This document shows positions 25,507 to 34,189 of a stretch of 64,000 bases of DNA, one piece after another (within the stretch, counting starts at the first letter, position 1; every line of letters starts with the position of its first letter). Source of the stretch: Peptoclostridium acidaminophilum DSM 3953 (GTDB lineage Bacteria > Bacillota > Clostridia > Peptostreptococcales > Peptostreptococcaceae); contig NZ_CP007452.1 in assembly GCF_000597865.1 (NCBI RefSeq), positions 1,495,183-1,559,182 of the forward strand, written 5' to 3'. The notes beneath the pieces were generated by a model. That model made no database searches and was not told the origin of the DNA. It saw only the letters and a list, made by a program, of their open reading frames with translations. The translations under genes were made by a program, and so were the position numbers.

Positions 25507-26670
25507 TTTATTTTTTTCCTCATTTGGCTGTCCTTCGAAACGCCCTACTACATGTTCAAATCTAGGCTCAATGACAAAATCTCCATCACTGTCTATATAG
25601 CCCCACTCGTCATCAATCTTTACTGCTGCCAGACCTTCCTGAAAAAGATCCACATCATCAAACTGAGGCTCAATGACAATATCCCCGTCGCTATCTACAT
25701 AGCCCCACTTGCCATCAATCTTCGCTGCCGCCAGGCCTTCTTTTATAAAACTCAGGCTGTCAAATTGAGGTTCGACAGTAAAATCTCCTTCATCATCTAT
25801 ATAGCCCCACTCGCCATCTATCTTTGCAGCCGCCAAGCCCTCATGGAAAAAACTCAGTCCCTCAAATAGCGGCTCTATTACAAAGTCTCCCGTTCTGTCT
25901 ATATAGCCCCATTTGCCATCATAGTACACCATCGCTAAACCTTCAGAAAAATCCCGCGCATATTCATATCGGGCTTCTATTACTACATCGCCTTCCTTGT
26001 CTATATAGCCCCACTCATCTCCGATTACCACCCTAGCCATCCCTTCGCTAAATGTGCTTATCCCATCAAATCGCGGTTCTATGACAAAGCTGCCTGTCTT
26101 GTCTATATAGCCATATTTGCCGTTAGCATTCATTCCAGCTAAACCCTCCGAAAATACGCTCGGATAACCGAATCGAGGCTCAATCACAACCTCGCCCCTC
26201 TTATCTATATAGCCATAGGCTTCCCCAATTCGTACAGTTGCAAGTCCGTCACTGAAATAGCCTATATAATCGTATCGGGGCTCAATTATTCTGTTCCCCA
26301 TCCGGTCTATATATCCTTGCTTTCCTTCCAGCTCTACTCGTGCCACGCCTCCCTCGAAGTCTTGTACAAAATCATACTGAGGTTCAATAACAATATTGCA
26401 TTCACCGTCTATGAATCCCCATCTACCACCAATTTCCACCGCAGCCAGACCTTCCGAAAAACTACTTACAGCGTTAAATTCCAGCTCGTTTACAGCATTC
26501 CCTTTCTTGTCTATATAAAACCATTTTCCATTTTTCTTTACCGCAGCCAGGGCTTCTTCTTTTTTATCTAGTATCACATCTGTGTTTCCATTTTCAAAAT
26601 GAATAAGAGTGCAAGCCGAGCATAATATACAAACTATCAATGTTACAATTGCCATCCTCATGGCTTTCAC
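25486..26670 (-). CDS. WG-repeat protein, probable lipoprotein
   Basis: A 394-residue protein. The N-terminus has a basic start, a hydrophobic stretch and CSAC at residues 17-20, a plausible though not perfect lipobox, so it is probably anchored outside the membrane. From about residue 38 it is made of ten WG-type repeats of roughly 34 residues (G-x-W-G-Y-I-D, then V-I-E-P-x-F, then F-S-E-G-L-A). Such repeats are thought to fold as beta structures that bind partners; no enzyme motif is seen. About 338 residues are nearly identical to the gene just upstream (26679-28148), the sign of a recent tandem duplication. Confidence 0.85.
   Translation of the reverse strand: MKAMRMAIVTLIVCILCSACTLIHFENGNTDVILDKKEEALAAVKKNGKWFYIDKKGNAVNELEFNAVSSFSEGLAAVEIGGRWGFIDGECNIVIEPQYDFVQDFEGGVARVELEGKQGYIDRMGNRIIEPRYDYIGYFSDGLATVRIGEAYGYIDKRGEVVIEPRFGYPSVFSEGLAGMNANGKYGYIDKTGSFVIEPRFDGISTFSEGMARVVIGDEWGYIDKEGDVVIEARYEYARDFSEGLAMVYYDGKWGYIDRTGDFVIEPLFEGLSFFHEGLAAAKIDGEWGYIDDEGDFTVEPQFDSLSFIKEGLAAAKIDGKWGYVDSDGDIVIEPQFDDVDLFQEGLAAVKIDDEWGYIDSDGDFVIEPRFEHVVGRFEGQPNEEKNKLQNTTL
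25534..26548. repeat. tandem gene-scale repeat, copy A
   Basis: A 1015-base segment matches 26691-27705 at a constant offset of 1157 bases with only scattered substitutions and no indels that I could find. It covers the whole WG-repeat array. Confidence 0.9.
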
Positions 26671-26678
26671 CCCTTCTG

Positions 26679-28148
26679 CTATTCCAGGTTTTCGAAACGC
26701 CCTACTACATGTTCAAATATAGGCTCAATGACAAAGTCTCCATCGCTGTCTATATAGCCCCACTCGTCATCAATCTTTACTGCCGCCAGACCTTCCTGAA
26801 AAAGATCCACATCATCAAACTGAGGCTCAATGACAATATCCCCGTCGCTATCTACATAGCCCCACTTGCCATCAATCTTCGCTGCCGCCAGGCCTTCTTT
26901 TATAAAACTCAGGCTGTCAAATTGAGGTTCAACAGCAAAATCTCCTTCATCATCTATATAGCCCCACTCGCCATCAATCTTTGCAGCCGCCAAGCCCTCA
27001 TGAAAGAAACTCAGTCCCTCAAATAGCGGTTCTACTACAAAGTCTCCCGTTCTGTCTATATAGCCCCATTTACCATCATAGCGCACCATCGCTAAACCTT
27101 CAGAAAAATCCCGCGCATATTCATATCGGGCTTCTATTACTACATCGCCTTCCTTATCTATATAGCCCCACTCATCTCCGATTACCACCCTAGCCATCCC
27201 TTCGCTAAATGTGCTTATCCCGTCAAATCGCGGTTCTATGACAAAGCTGCCCGTCTTGTCTATATAGCCGTATTTGCCGTTAGCATTCATTCCAGCTAAA
27301 CCCTCCGAAAATACGCTCGGATAACCGAATCGAGGCTCAATCACAACCTCGCCCCTCTTATCTATATAGCCATAGGCTTCCCCAATTCGTACAGTTGCAA
27401 GTCCGTCACTGAAATAGCCTATATAATCGTATCGGGGCTCAATTATTCTGTTCCCCATCCGGTCTATATATCCTTGCTTTCCTTCCAGCTCTACTCGTGC
27501 CACGCCTCCCTCGAAGTCTTGTACAAAATCATACTGAGGTTCAATAACAATATTGCATTCACCGTCTATGAATCCCCATCTACCACCAATTTCCACCGCA
27601 GCCAGACCTTCCGAAAAACTACTTACAGCGTTAAATTCCAGCTCGTTTACAGCATTCCCTTTCTTGTCTATATAAAACCATTTTCCATTTTTCTTTACCG
27701 CAGCAGCAGTCATCTTATTTTCAAAAGAAATATAAACTGTTCTATTATCTTCATTCCAGTAAACGGTGGCTCCTGTGATTTCACTTATAAACCGCACAGG
27801 TACTATAGTTATTCCATTTACTATTTTAGGAGGGACATCCAATTCGATTTCTTTTCCATTAACCATTGCCCTGTTGCTGTTAATTTGCATTTTAATTTGA
27901 GTGTCATTCTTAACTGCGCTTATTTCTTTAACAGCATCATTCCACGTAACAGCCATCCCCATTTTCTCAACGATTGCCCTTATAGGGACTAGAACTCTTC
28001 CCCTATCAATGACAGGCTTAACCTCAAAAACAATCTTTTCTCCATTGATATCCACATATATATCTTGGCTTTCTGCATAAACAATATGGAGTGCAAAGAA
28101 AAAAAAGCTTATTAATATCGTCAACATTATTCTTCGCATTGCAATCAC
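26679..28148 (-). CDS. secreted copper-amine-oxidase-N-like domain plus WG repeats
   Basis: A 489-residue protein. A signal peptide (about residues 1-25, ending VYAES) is followed by a copper amine oxidase N-terminal-like domain at about 30-145 (VLVPIRAIVEKMGMAVTW and ITIVPVRFISEITGATVYW are its paired repeats), a module common on Firmicutes surface proteins. Ten WG repeats then fill the C-terminal 340 residues. Compared with its downstream copy, I see only about four amino-acid changes in the shared part (for example Arg for Tyr before DGKWGYIDRTGDF). The two genes are nine bases apart and likely co-transcribed. Function unknown; cell-surface location is inferred. Confidence 0.88.
   Translation of the reverse strand: MIAMRRIMLTILISFFFFALHIVYAESQDIYVDINGEKIVFEVKPVIDRGRVLVPIRAIVEKMGMAVTWNDAVKEISAVKNDTQIKMQINSNRAMVNGKEIELDVPPKIVNGITIVPVRFISEITGATVYWNEDNRTVYISFENKMTAAAVKKNGKWFYIDKKGNAVNELEFNAVSSFSEGLAAVEIGGRWGFIDGECNIVIEPQYDFVQDFEGGVARVELEGKQGYIDRMGNRIIEPRYDYIGYFSDGLATVRIGEAYGYIDKRGEVVIEPRFGYPSVFSEGLAGMNANGKYGYIDKTGSFVIEPRFDGISTFSEGMARVVIGDEWGYIDKEGDVVIEARYEYARDFSEGLAMVRYDGKWGYIDRTGDFVVEPLFEGLSFFHEGLAAAKIDGEWGYIDDEGDFAVEPQFDSLSFIKEGLAAAKIDGKWGYVDSDGDIVIEPQFDDVDLFQEGLAAVKIDDEWGYIDSDGDFVIEPIFEHVVGRFENLE
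26691..27705. repeat. tandem gene-scale repeat, copy B
   Basis: Second copy of the 1015-base WG-array repeat, colinear with 25534-26548. Confidence 0.9.
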
Positions 28149-28255
28149 TCCTAAATAAGATATCTTCCCCTGTCATCCAAAACAATTTCCGCATGCAATT
28201 AAATCTCGCTGTTTTTACATGTATACCCTTAAATAACGAGCCTGTTACAGCTTTT

Positions 28256-29569
28256 TTATTTATTATCAACTTCAATATGAAAACTATTGTCAACTCTGTA
28301 TTTGAAATCAATCACCTTTTCACTATTCGGCAGAATATTTACTATGAATTTAATATGATCAACAGTAATTTTAATATATTCCTCTGTTGTAGCAATTATT
28401 TCCCAGCTTTTATCTGCATCCATATATTTATTAACATGAAGAATTATTTCCTCATCTTTATAATTCGAAATTATGAATTGTTCCCTGTAATGCTCAAAGC
28501 CATTTACCTTTTTATGCTCTATTACTTTTTTTTTGCATTTGATATTAAAAGCATTTCCTATATACAATTTCATAATATCTCCTTGATGAATATGTTCTAT
28601 GGCATCCTCACCCACAAATTCAAGGCTGCCATCTTCATCATCTTCTTTATAGGCCTTTATTATACCTTTTGGCAGAGGTATTCCTAATCCTTTCTCTGCT
28701 TTGTTTTCTATCTCAATAATGACTTTAACTTCATCTTCATAACAATCAAAATCATAAGAGTAATACCTCTCATACGAAACATCCATGCAGTTGATAAAAC
28801 TGATTTGCTTGTCTTGGTTATCTTCTAGTGCTGTAGGATTCTGCAATGAATATGCATGATATTCACAAAATGATTTTTTTGAGAAACTGTTGGACACTTT
28901 TTCATCACAACTCATAATCCCAGAAAATTCACTATGTGATTTTTTTTCGCATCTATTAACATCACCGGCAATAAGCTTAATTTTTGCATTTTGGAATGAA
29001 GCTCCTGAGTTATTGGAAATGTTTACCCAACCAACCATATTCAATGATTTTTCCTTCATTTCTATTACATAATTAGCAATCCATGATAGTCCCTTTGTCA
29101 AATACGAAACCTTTACCTCTTTTGATTTTAAAGGACTTATTTTCCATATCAGCGCCGGTTTAACTATTAATCCTCCAGGAAGTTCAGGCAAAACAATCTC
29201 TCCAACTGGATTAAGCAAAATTTCCTTTGTTTCAGCATTCTCAAGTGCAATTCCACCCTCTGTGCTTAGAAGTCTGCATTCGGTCTTTATTTTTTCATCC
29301 TTGTCATATAGATATACTATTCTATCCATATATTTTTCCAAAAGCTTCTCCCTGCTGACTAAGTCATAATCATAGTTGAATTCCTCAATATCGATAAATT
29401 CGACAATAAGAGAGTCTGTTTCTATCTTTCGAGCAACATCCTGAAATTGAAGCATGTTCTCGTTTTCATCAATATTTATTTTCCGTTTTTCCTTTACCAT
29501 TCCGAATCCATCATTATATATAGTAATGGCTAAATCCGTTGTTTGATCAGAGCTTGAAATATATGTCAT
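28256..29569 (-). CDS. DUF4139-like protein
   Basis: A 437-residue protein from ATG 29569, which has GGGGGAGG upstream; a frame to 29623 lacks an SD. The order of segments (LAITIYNDGFGMVKEKR at the start, LIWKISPLKSKEVKVSYLTKGLSWIANYVI near the middle, then VEIENKAEKGLGIPLPKGII and a C-terminal beta-rich part ending FKYRVDNSFHIEV) matches the DUF4139/mucoidy-inhibitor-A-like architecture, although the N-terminal DUF4140 portion is weak. No signal peptide is evident. It is upstream of and in the same direction as the WG genes, with a 107-base gap. Biochemical role unknown. Confidence 0.7.
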   Translation of the reverse strand: MTYISSSDQTTDLAITIYNDGFGMVKEKRKINIDENENMLQFQDVARKIETDSLIVEFIDIEEFNYDYDLVSREKLLEKYMDRIVYLYDKDEKIKTECRLLSTEGGIALENAETKEILLNPVGEIVLPELPGGLIVKPALIWKISPLKSKEVKVSYLTKGLSWIANYVIEMKEKSLNMVGWVNISNNSGASFQNAKIKLIAGDVNRCEKKSHSEFSGIMSCDEKVSNSFSKKSFCEYHAYSLQNPTALEDNQDKQISFINCMDVSYERYYSYDFDCYEDEVKVIIEIENKAEKGLGIPLPKGIIKAYKEDDEDGSLEFVGEDAIEHIHQGDIMKLYIGNAFNIKCKKKVIEHKKVNGFEHYREQFIISNYKDEEIILHVNKYMDADKSWEIIATTEEYIKITVDHIKFIVNILPNSEKVIDFKYRVDNSFHIEVDNK

Positions 29570-29663
29570 TGACAACAACCTCCCCCATATTGATTTGTTA
29601 CTATTTTCAATACCCAAAAACATTTATTAGTAGCAATTCAAACACCTCAAAAAAAATGAATAT

Positions 29664-29694
29664 AAAAAAACAACGCCTAAGCGTTGTTTTTTTA
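29664..29694 (-). terminator. terminator of RNase P RNA
   Basis: AACAACGC-CTAA-GCGTTGTT hairpin with A-run and T-run flanks, nine bases beyond the RNA 3' end. Confidence 0.9.
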
Positions 29695-29702
29695 TATGGT
29701 TA

Positions 29703-30056
29703 TGATGACTAGGCCTATAAGCCGAGTTCTGTCTTGAATAGTCATCTATCTAGGCCTTATGTTACCATAAGGCTCAAGCGACCTACCTCCGGGACAGGGA
29801 CGGGCAGCCCCCTTTTTGAGTCCCTACTTGGTCTTGCTCCGGATGGGGTTTACATAGCCAGTTAGTCGCCTAACCGCTGGTGAGCCCTTACCTCACCTTT
29901 CCACCCTTACCAGAAGACAAAGCCTTCTGGCGGTATATCTCTGTTGCACTATCCTTAGAGTCGCCTCCACTGGGGATTACCCAGCATCCTTGCCCTACGG
30001 AGCTCGGACTTTCCTCGTCTGCCAAAGGCATCCGCGACTATCCAGCCTACTCACCA
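29703..30056 (-). ncRNA. rnpB: RNase P RNA
   Basis: About 354 nt on the minus strand. Conserved blocks are present: GAGGAAAGTCCGAGCTC near the 5' end, AAGGATAGTGCAACAGAGA, GGTAAGGGTGGAAAGGTG, and the 3' AGACAGAACTCGGCTTATAG. The two ends pair to form P1 (TGGTGA-G-TAGGC with GCCTA-G-TCATCA, one internal mismatch), which sets the coordinates. It is the catalytic RNA that matures tRNA 5' ends. Confidence 0.97.
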
Positions 30057-30070
30057 TATTCAACTAATCA

Positions 30071-30099
30071 ATTATATCACCCCGCATTCGCATTGTCAA
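30071..30099 (-). promoter_or_regulatory. consensus promoter of rnpB
   Basis: A perfect TTGACA (30094-30099) and TATAAT (30071-30076), both on the minus strand, with a 17-base spacer, 15 bases upstream of the RNase P RNA 5' end. Confidence 0.92.
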
Positions 30100-30353
30100 T
30101 TCTGAGCAGCGAGCTTTACTTTACAAGTTTTGCTTTTCAATATGTATTCATTTTTTTATAAGAAATATTTATCCATTGCATTTTTTTATATTTATAAACA
30201 AAATTCGTTTCATGATGTACACTGTTCATTAGGGACATTTGCCGTCCGAAAACCGTCAAACAAACACCATCTTTTCTTTATCTCCCTAAAGGTTCTGTAT
30301 AATGCAGAGCCTTAATATTTCTTTATTTTTATTTTTGAGGAGGACTACTGACA

Positions 30354-31631
30354 ATGGCTGATTACAAAGAACTTTGGACATCACTTGACATTGACTTGGA
30401 AAAGCACGACCAGCTTTGCGCTGTTCTGCCTGAGTTTTACGGCGAAATATACATGCAGCAGGAAAACAGACCAGAGGCTATGAACTACTACAACTTCGTG
30501 GTATCTGAAATCCATGGATACAGGGTTCAAGAGCTTGCAGACATGAGAAAAGACGGAAAGAAAGTAGTGGGAACCTTCTGCGTATACGTTCCTGACGAAA
30601 TAATAGTGGCAGCGAACGCCGCAAGCGTAGGCCTTTGTGCCGGCTCAGAGTTCTGGCATCCAGACGGCGAAAAAGTCGTGCCAAGGAATACATGTCCGCT
30701 AGTGAAGGCTGCAGCAGGAGCTCTTGTCGGAAACACATGTCCATACTTCAAATCATGCGACATGCTTGTTGGCGAGACTACCTGCGACGCCAAGAAAAAA
30801 CTTTGGGAGACTTTCGCAGAATACACTCCTATACATGTCATGAATCTTTCAAGTATGAAAAGAGAGCAGGACTACATAAACTGGCAGGGTGAAATAAAAC
30901 TGTTCAAGGAAAGAATGGAGGAGCTTACAGGCGTTGAGGTGACTGCCGAAAAGCTTAGCGAATCTACTAAGCTGCTTAACGACAAGCGAAGAGCTCTCCA
31001 GAGACTTTATGAAACAAGAAAAGTGGCTAATCCTCCAATAAGCGGAAAAGACGCGCTTCTTGTAACTCAAATAGCATTCTATGATGACCCTGCAAGATTT
31101 ACTCAAATGACTAATCAGCTTTGCGACGAGCTTGAAAAGAGAATAGAAAACGGAGAAGGCGTATTTGAGAAGAAGGCTCCAAGAATACTCATAACTGGTA
31201 TACCAATGGCAATACCAAACTGGAAGCTTCATCATATAATCGAGACAAGCGGCGGCGCTGTAGTTGCAGAGGAAACTTGCACAGGCGTGAAATATTTCCA
31301 AAACCTTGTTGACGAATCTGCATCCACTCTTGAAGACCACTACAAGATACTTGCCGACAGATATCTTAAGACCAATTGTGCATGCTTCACGCCAAACACT
31401 TCAAGAATAGACGATATAGTAAGACTTTACAAAGAATATGCTGCTGATGGAGTTGTATACTATACACTTCCTTTCTGCACTACTTATGCGGCTGAATTCA
31501 AGGCTGTTAAGGAGGCTCTTGCAAAAGAGAATATTCCTGTGATAAACATAGAGTCAGACTACGGTCTTGAAGATGCTGGACAAATAAAAACCAGACTCGA
31601 GGCTTTCTTCGAGATGATAGGCAACAAATAG
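30354..31631 (+). CDS. double-cubane cluster protein (2-hydroxyacyl-CoA dehydratase family)
   Basis: A 425-residue member of the HgdB/FldBC (2-hydroxyacyl-CoA dehydratase) family. Many Cys residues sit in family positions: VGTFCVYVPDEII, GLCAGSEFW, NTCPLVKAAAG, CPYFKSCDMLVGETTC, AEETCTG and NCACFTPN. True dehydratases have two different subunits encoded together; here there is one subunit, a DUF3343 gene and one HgdC-like activator. That layout is known from double-cubane cluster proteins (such as that of Carboxydothermus), which carry an [8Fe-9S] cluster and reduce small molecules with ATP. I favour this call over a fermentative dehydratase; the physiological substrate is unknown. The SD is GAGGAGG. 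Confidence 0.8.
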   Translation: MADYKELWTSLDIDLEKHDQLCAVLPEFYGEIYMQQENRPEAMNYYNFVVSEIHGYRVQELADMRKDGKKVVGTFCVYVPDEIIVAANAASVGLCAGSEFWHPDGEKVVPRNTCPLVKAAAGALVGNTCPYFKSCDMLVGETTCDAKKKLWETFAEYTPIHVMNLSSMKREQDYINWQGEIKLFKERMEELTGVEVTAEKLSESTKLLNDKRRALQRLYETRKVANPPISGKDALLVTQIAFYDDPARFTQMTNQLCDELEKRIENGEGVFEKKAPRILITGIPMAIPNWKLHHIIETSGGAVVAEETCTGVKYFQNLVDESASTLEDHYKILADRYLKTNCACFTPNTSRIDDIVRLYKEYAADGVVYYTLPFCTTYAAEFKAVKEALAKENIPVINIESDYGLEDAGQIKTRLEAFFEMIGNK

Positions 31632-31651
31632 AAATCAAGGTGGCTATAAAA

Positions 31652-31915
31652 ATGGAAAAAGAATCTAAGTCTTTCGTGCTTTTTCCTTCTCACATGCATG
31701 GCTTGTCGCTCGAACGAAAGCTCAAGGAGAACGGGATTAAATACGCCATAAGCCCCACTCCAAGGGAGCTCAGCTCATGCTGCGGCATATCAATCATGAT
31801 AAGCTCAACAGATATTGAAGCTGTCAGGGAAATACTGTCTGAAAACCCAGGCATAAAGACAGATGGAATTCACACGATAAACCGGCAGGCTAAAAAAAGA
31901 TTTTTTGACTTTTAA
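31652..31915 (+). CDS. DUF3343 protein
   Basis: An 87-residue protein from ATG 31652 behind AAGGTGG; a GTG at 31640 is in frame but sits on the SD. The pattern FVLFPSHMHGLSLERKLKENG, LSSCCGISIMI and a basic end matches DUF3343, a small family found next to dehydratase activators and selenium- or sulfur-handling genes. The adjacent Cys-Cys pair may carry sulfur or a metal. It is 20 bases after the cluster protein gene and in the same operon, so a role in cluster assembly or electron supply is a reasonable guess. Confidence 0.75.
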   Translation: MEKESKSFVLFPSHMHGLSLERKLKENGIKYAISPTPRELSSCCGISIMISSTDIEAVREILSENPGIKTDGIHTINRQAKKRFFDF

Positions 31916-31918
31916 GTC

Positions 31919-31965
31919 AGAGATACATCATGACATCATGATGTATCTCTATTTTTGCTTTTTTA
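31919..31965 (+). terminator. intra-operon hairpin after the DUF3343 gene
   Basis: AGAGATACATCATGA pairs with TCATGATGTATCTCT across a minimal loop, followed by ATTTTTGCTTTTTT. It would reduce but not necessarily abolish expression of the activator gene 24 bases further on. Confidence 0.75.
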
Positions 31966-31988
31966 TTAATTGAGGAGGTCTTGTTATA

Positions 31989-32774
31989 ATGTTTTACTCT
32001 ATTGGAATTGACGCGGGATCTGTTGCCACAAAAGGAGTTCTGTTCAATGGGGACATAGTTGAAACCGCTCTTATGCCTACCGGCTGGAGCCCAAAGGACG
32101 CCTCCTGCGAAGTGCTTGAATTGCTTCTTAAAAAAAGCGGAGTAAACAGAGATGACGTCAAAAAAATTATAGGGACTGGATACGGCAGAATTTCAATGCC
32201 TTTTGTAGACAAGGCTGTTACTGAGATTACGTGTCATGCCAAAGGTGCCCATTTCCTTAACGCAAATACAAGAACAATACTTGATATCGGCGGACAAGAC
32301 AGCAAGGTAATAAGCATTGATGAGTCTGGCAATGTGCTTGATTTTTCAATGAACGACAAATGCGCTGCAGGAACAGGCAGATTCCTCCAGGTAATGACTG
32401 CAACGCTTGGCGTGGACATTGCAGAGCTCGACAGCATGATAGATGAAAGCGTAAAGCCTCAACCAATATCAAGCATGTGTACTGTATTCGCCGAGTCGGA
32501 GGTGATAAGCCTGCTCGCAAAGGGTATAGACAAGAAAAGCGTGCTGCTTGGCCTGATTCATTCCATATCGAACAGAGCCTCATCTCTTATGAGTAAAATT
32601 CCGTTGACTCAAGATGTGGCGTTTACTGGCGGTGTTGCAAGGTGCAAGACTACAATAAGGGCCTTGGAAGAAAAAATCGGCACGCCTCTGTTTGTTTCGG
32701 AGCATTCCCAGATAGTGGGCGCCCTAGGCGCAGCCGTAATTGCATATAACTCGGTAAAAAAACAGCAGGCATAG
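31989..32774 (+). CDS. ATP-dependent reductase/activator (HgdC-like, BadF/BadG family)
   Basis: A 261-residue ASKHA-fold protein of the dehydratase-activator family. It has the first phosphate loop GIDAGSVATKGVLFNG, GTGYGR, the second DIGGQDSKVI, and the two Cys motifs NDKCAAGTGRF and SSMCTVFAESE that place one [4Fe-4S] cluster between the subunits of a homodimer; TGGVARC and LGAAVIAY close the ATP site. ATP hydrolysis drives low-potential electrons onto its partner, here most likely the cluster protein at 30354. Start ATG 31989 has GAGGAGG. Confidence 0.93.
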   Translation: MFYSIGIDAGSVATKGVLFNGDIVETALMPTGWSPKDASCEVLELLLKKSGVNRDDVKKIIGTGYGRISMPFVDKAVTEITCHAKGAHFLNANTRTILDIGGQDSKVISIDESGNVLDFSMNDKCAAGTGRFLQVMTATLGVDIAELDSMIDESVKPQPISSMCTVFAESEVISLLAKGIDKKSVLLGLIHSISNRASSLMSKIPLTQDVAFTGGVARCKTTIRALEEKIGTPLFVSEHSQIVGALGAAVIAYNSVKKQQA

Positions 32775-32791
32775 CCTGCTGTTTTATATTT
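32759..32791 (+). terminator. terminator between activator and cysteine hydrolase (bidirectional)
   Basis: AACAGCAGGC-ATA-GCCTGCTGTT stem; the stop codon of the activator gene is in the loop. Serves the convergent genes on both sides. Confidence 0.85.
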
Positions 32792-33692
32792 CTATCTCTG
32801 TGGACTTGACTCTCTTTATTCCATAAAGCACTTCCATCTGCGAAAGGGCTGCCTCCGTGTCCTCTTCGAATCCTCCAATGCAGCTTGTGCAGTCTTCAAG
32901 CAGGTATATCCTTTCGGTTATTTGCCTGCTATCTTTGTAGTATTCGCATATTTGAGAAAGTGATTCAAGCGCGCAGTGCGACTTTGCCTCGCCGGCTATT
33001 ATAACCTTGTCGTAGCCGGCAAACTTATCTAGGAGAGTCGTTTCGAATTCAAAACCTTCATCATATTCAGGCCTGAATATTCCATACATTTCGCTCGTCG
33101 GACTTGTCCCCTTGACTATTATTTCAAAATTTGAATCTCTGACCATCGAGTGATAATATGCAATTTTTGAAAACTGCGCCTCAAGACAATGGCCAGTAGT
33201 GCCGAGCATACAGTGGTAGGGCCATATGATGAGGCTTTTTTTGGAATTCTCTTCAAGATATTTTACATATCTGATGCTATGCTCCCTGTGCCTTACAGGT
33301 ATCCATATCCCGTTTTCTATGTCTCCGCTTGATATGAGTGTAAACGGCTTGGGATTTTTGCCGCAGGCATCCACCCACCAGCACGGATGGAATATCTGAT
33401 ATGCCGTATGTGTATCAAGCGAGGCTACTATCGATGTTATCTTGCCGGCATTGCTGTAGATGAATCTAATTAGGTTTTCAACGTCCCTGTGCGAGCCCTC
33501 GACTGGCAGGCTGCCCTTTTCCATGAAGTCGTTTTGAATGTCTATCGCCAGCAGCAATACTTTTTTCGTATCTTCTTGTGCCGGAAGCTTTTTTTCTGCT
33601 TTGGCAAGCTCCATAAGAGAATTCATATCCACTCTGGATATTTCTCCGATTTTGTCAATGTCTACTATATCCTCTATTTTGTTTTCAAGCAC
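32784..33692 (-). CDS. isochorismatase/nicotinamidase-like cysteine hydrolase
   Basis: About 302 residues from a GTG at 33692, or 305 from a TTG at 33701; GGAGGAG lies upstream of both. LLLAIDIQNDFMEKGSLPVEG carries the catalytic Asp, a central Lys-containing segment follows, and IIAGEAKSHCALESL carries the nucleophile Cys of this superfamily. SLDTHTAYQIFHPCWW and CMLGTTGHCLEAQ are at metal/His positions as in nicotinamidases. It is longer than PncA (about 200 residues), with an N-terminal extension of about 45. The substrate could be nicotinamide or another amide; not decidable here. Confidence 0.75.
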   Translation of the reverse strand: MLENKIEDIVDIDKIGEISRVDMNSLMELAKAEKKLPAQEDTKKVLLLAIDIQNDFMEKGSLPVEGSHRDVENLIRFIYSNAGKITSIVASLDTHTAYQIFHPCWWVDACGKNPKPFTLISSGDIENGIWIPVRHREHSIRYVKYLEENSKKSLIIWPYHCMLGTTGHCLEAQFSKIAYYHSMVRDSNFEIIVKGTSPTSEMYGIFRPEYDEGFEFETTLLDKFAGYDKVIIAGEAKSHCALESLSQICEYYKDSRQITERIYLLEDCTSCIGGFEEDTEAALSQMEVLYGIKRVKSTEIEI

Positions 33693-33716
33693 CCATACCA
33701 ACTCCTCCGCAAAATA

Positions 33717-33752
33717 AATCTCCTGCAGACATCTCTGAGCCTACAGGAGATT
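33717..33752 (-). terminator. terminator after the universal stress protein gene
   Basis: AATCTCCTG / CAGGAGATT stem with a long loop, followed by TATTTTG on the minus strand. Confidence 0.55.
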
Positions 33753-33769
33753 CCATGCAAAATTATTGC

Positions 33770-34189
33770 TTATCTGATAATAAGCACTGGAACACTCGCA
33801 TGGTGTACAACCTTATTTGCTACAGATCCTATCAGAAATCTCCTCGCAGCCGACATTCCGTGCGTGCATATTATTATCATGTCGCACTGCTCACTTTCCG
33901 CAGTGTCTATTATAACCGATGCTGCATCACCAAATAAAACTCTTGTTTCTGTCTTAAGCCCGGCGCCTTCAAAATGCTTCTTGGCTTGTTCCACAATGGC
34001 TTCTCCCGACTTTTGGAGCTTTTCATCGCCTACATGCTTGAAATCCACACCGGCATATCCAGCAGGGAGCTTGTCCTGGGCGTTGATTATAAGTATCTCG
34101 GCCCCAAGCTTTTCGGCGAAAAATTTCGCATGGTCATATATGGCGGCACATGCCTCTGATCCGTCAACAGGAAGTAATATCTTTTTCAT
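33770..34189 (-). CDS. universal stress protein
   Basis: A 139-residue protein with the full UspA pattern: KKILLPVDGSEACAAIYDHA at the start, CDMIIICTHGMSAARRFLIGSVANKVVHHA carrying the ATP-binding G-2x-G-9x-G-S motif near the end (landmark residues only: Gly at THG, LIGS), and a final VPVLIIR strand. ATP-binding USPs dimerise and respond to stress; the partner is unknown. It is a single gene with a GGGGG SD. Confidence 0.93.
   Translation of the reverse strand: MKKILLPVDGSEACAAIYDHAKFFAEKLGAEILIINAQDKLPAGYAGVDFKHVGDEKLQKSGEAIVEQAKKHFEGAGLKTETRVLFGDAASVIIDTAESEQCDMIIICTHGMSAARRFLIGSVANKVVHHASVPVLIIR

Noticed and set aside
25534-27705. CRISPR-like regular repeats
   Set aside because: Repeat unit is about 100 bases in coding frame without unique spacers; it is the WG protein repeat.
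27474-27992. 172-residue plus-strand frame with repeated YSIPF-like words
   Set aside because: Mirror image of the WG-repeat array, an effect of the repeats on the opposite strand.
30280-30305. Promoter of the double-cubane operon (TATAAT near 30296)
   Set aside because: A -10-like box is present but no convincing -35 at 16-18 bases, so not listed as a feature.
31640-31651. GTG start for the DUF3343 gene
   Set aside because: Overlaps the SD of the ATG at 31652.
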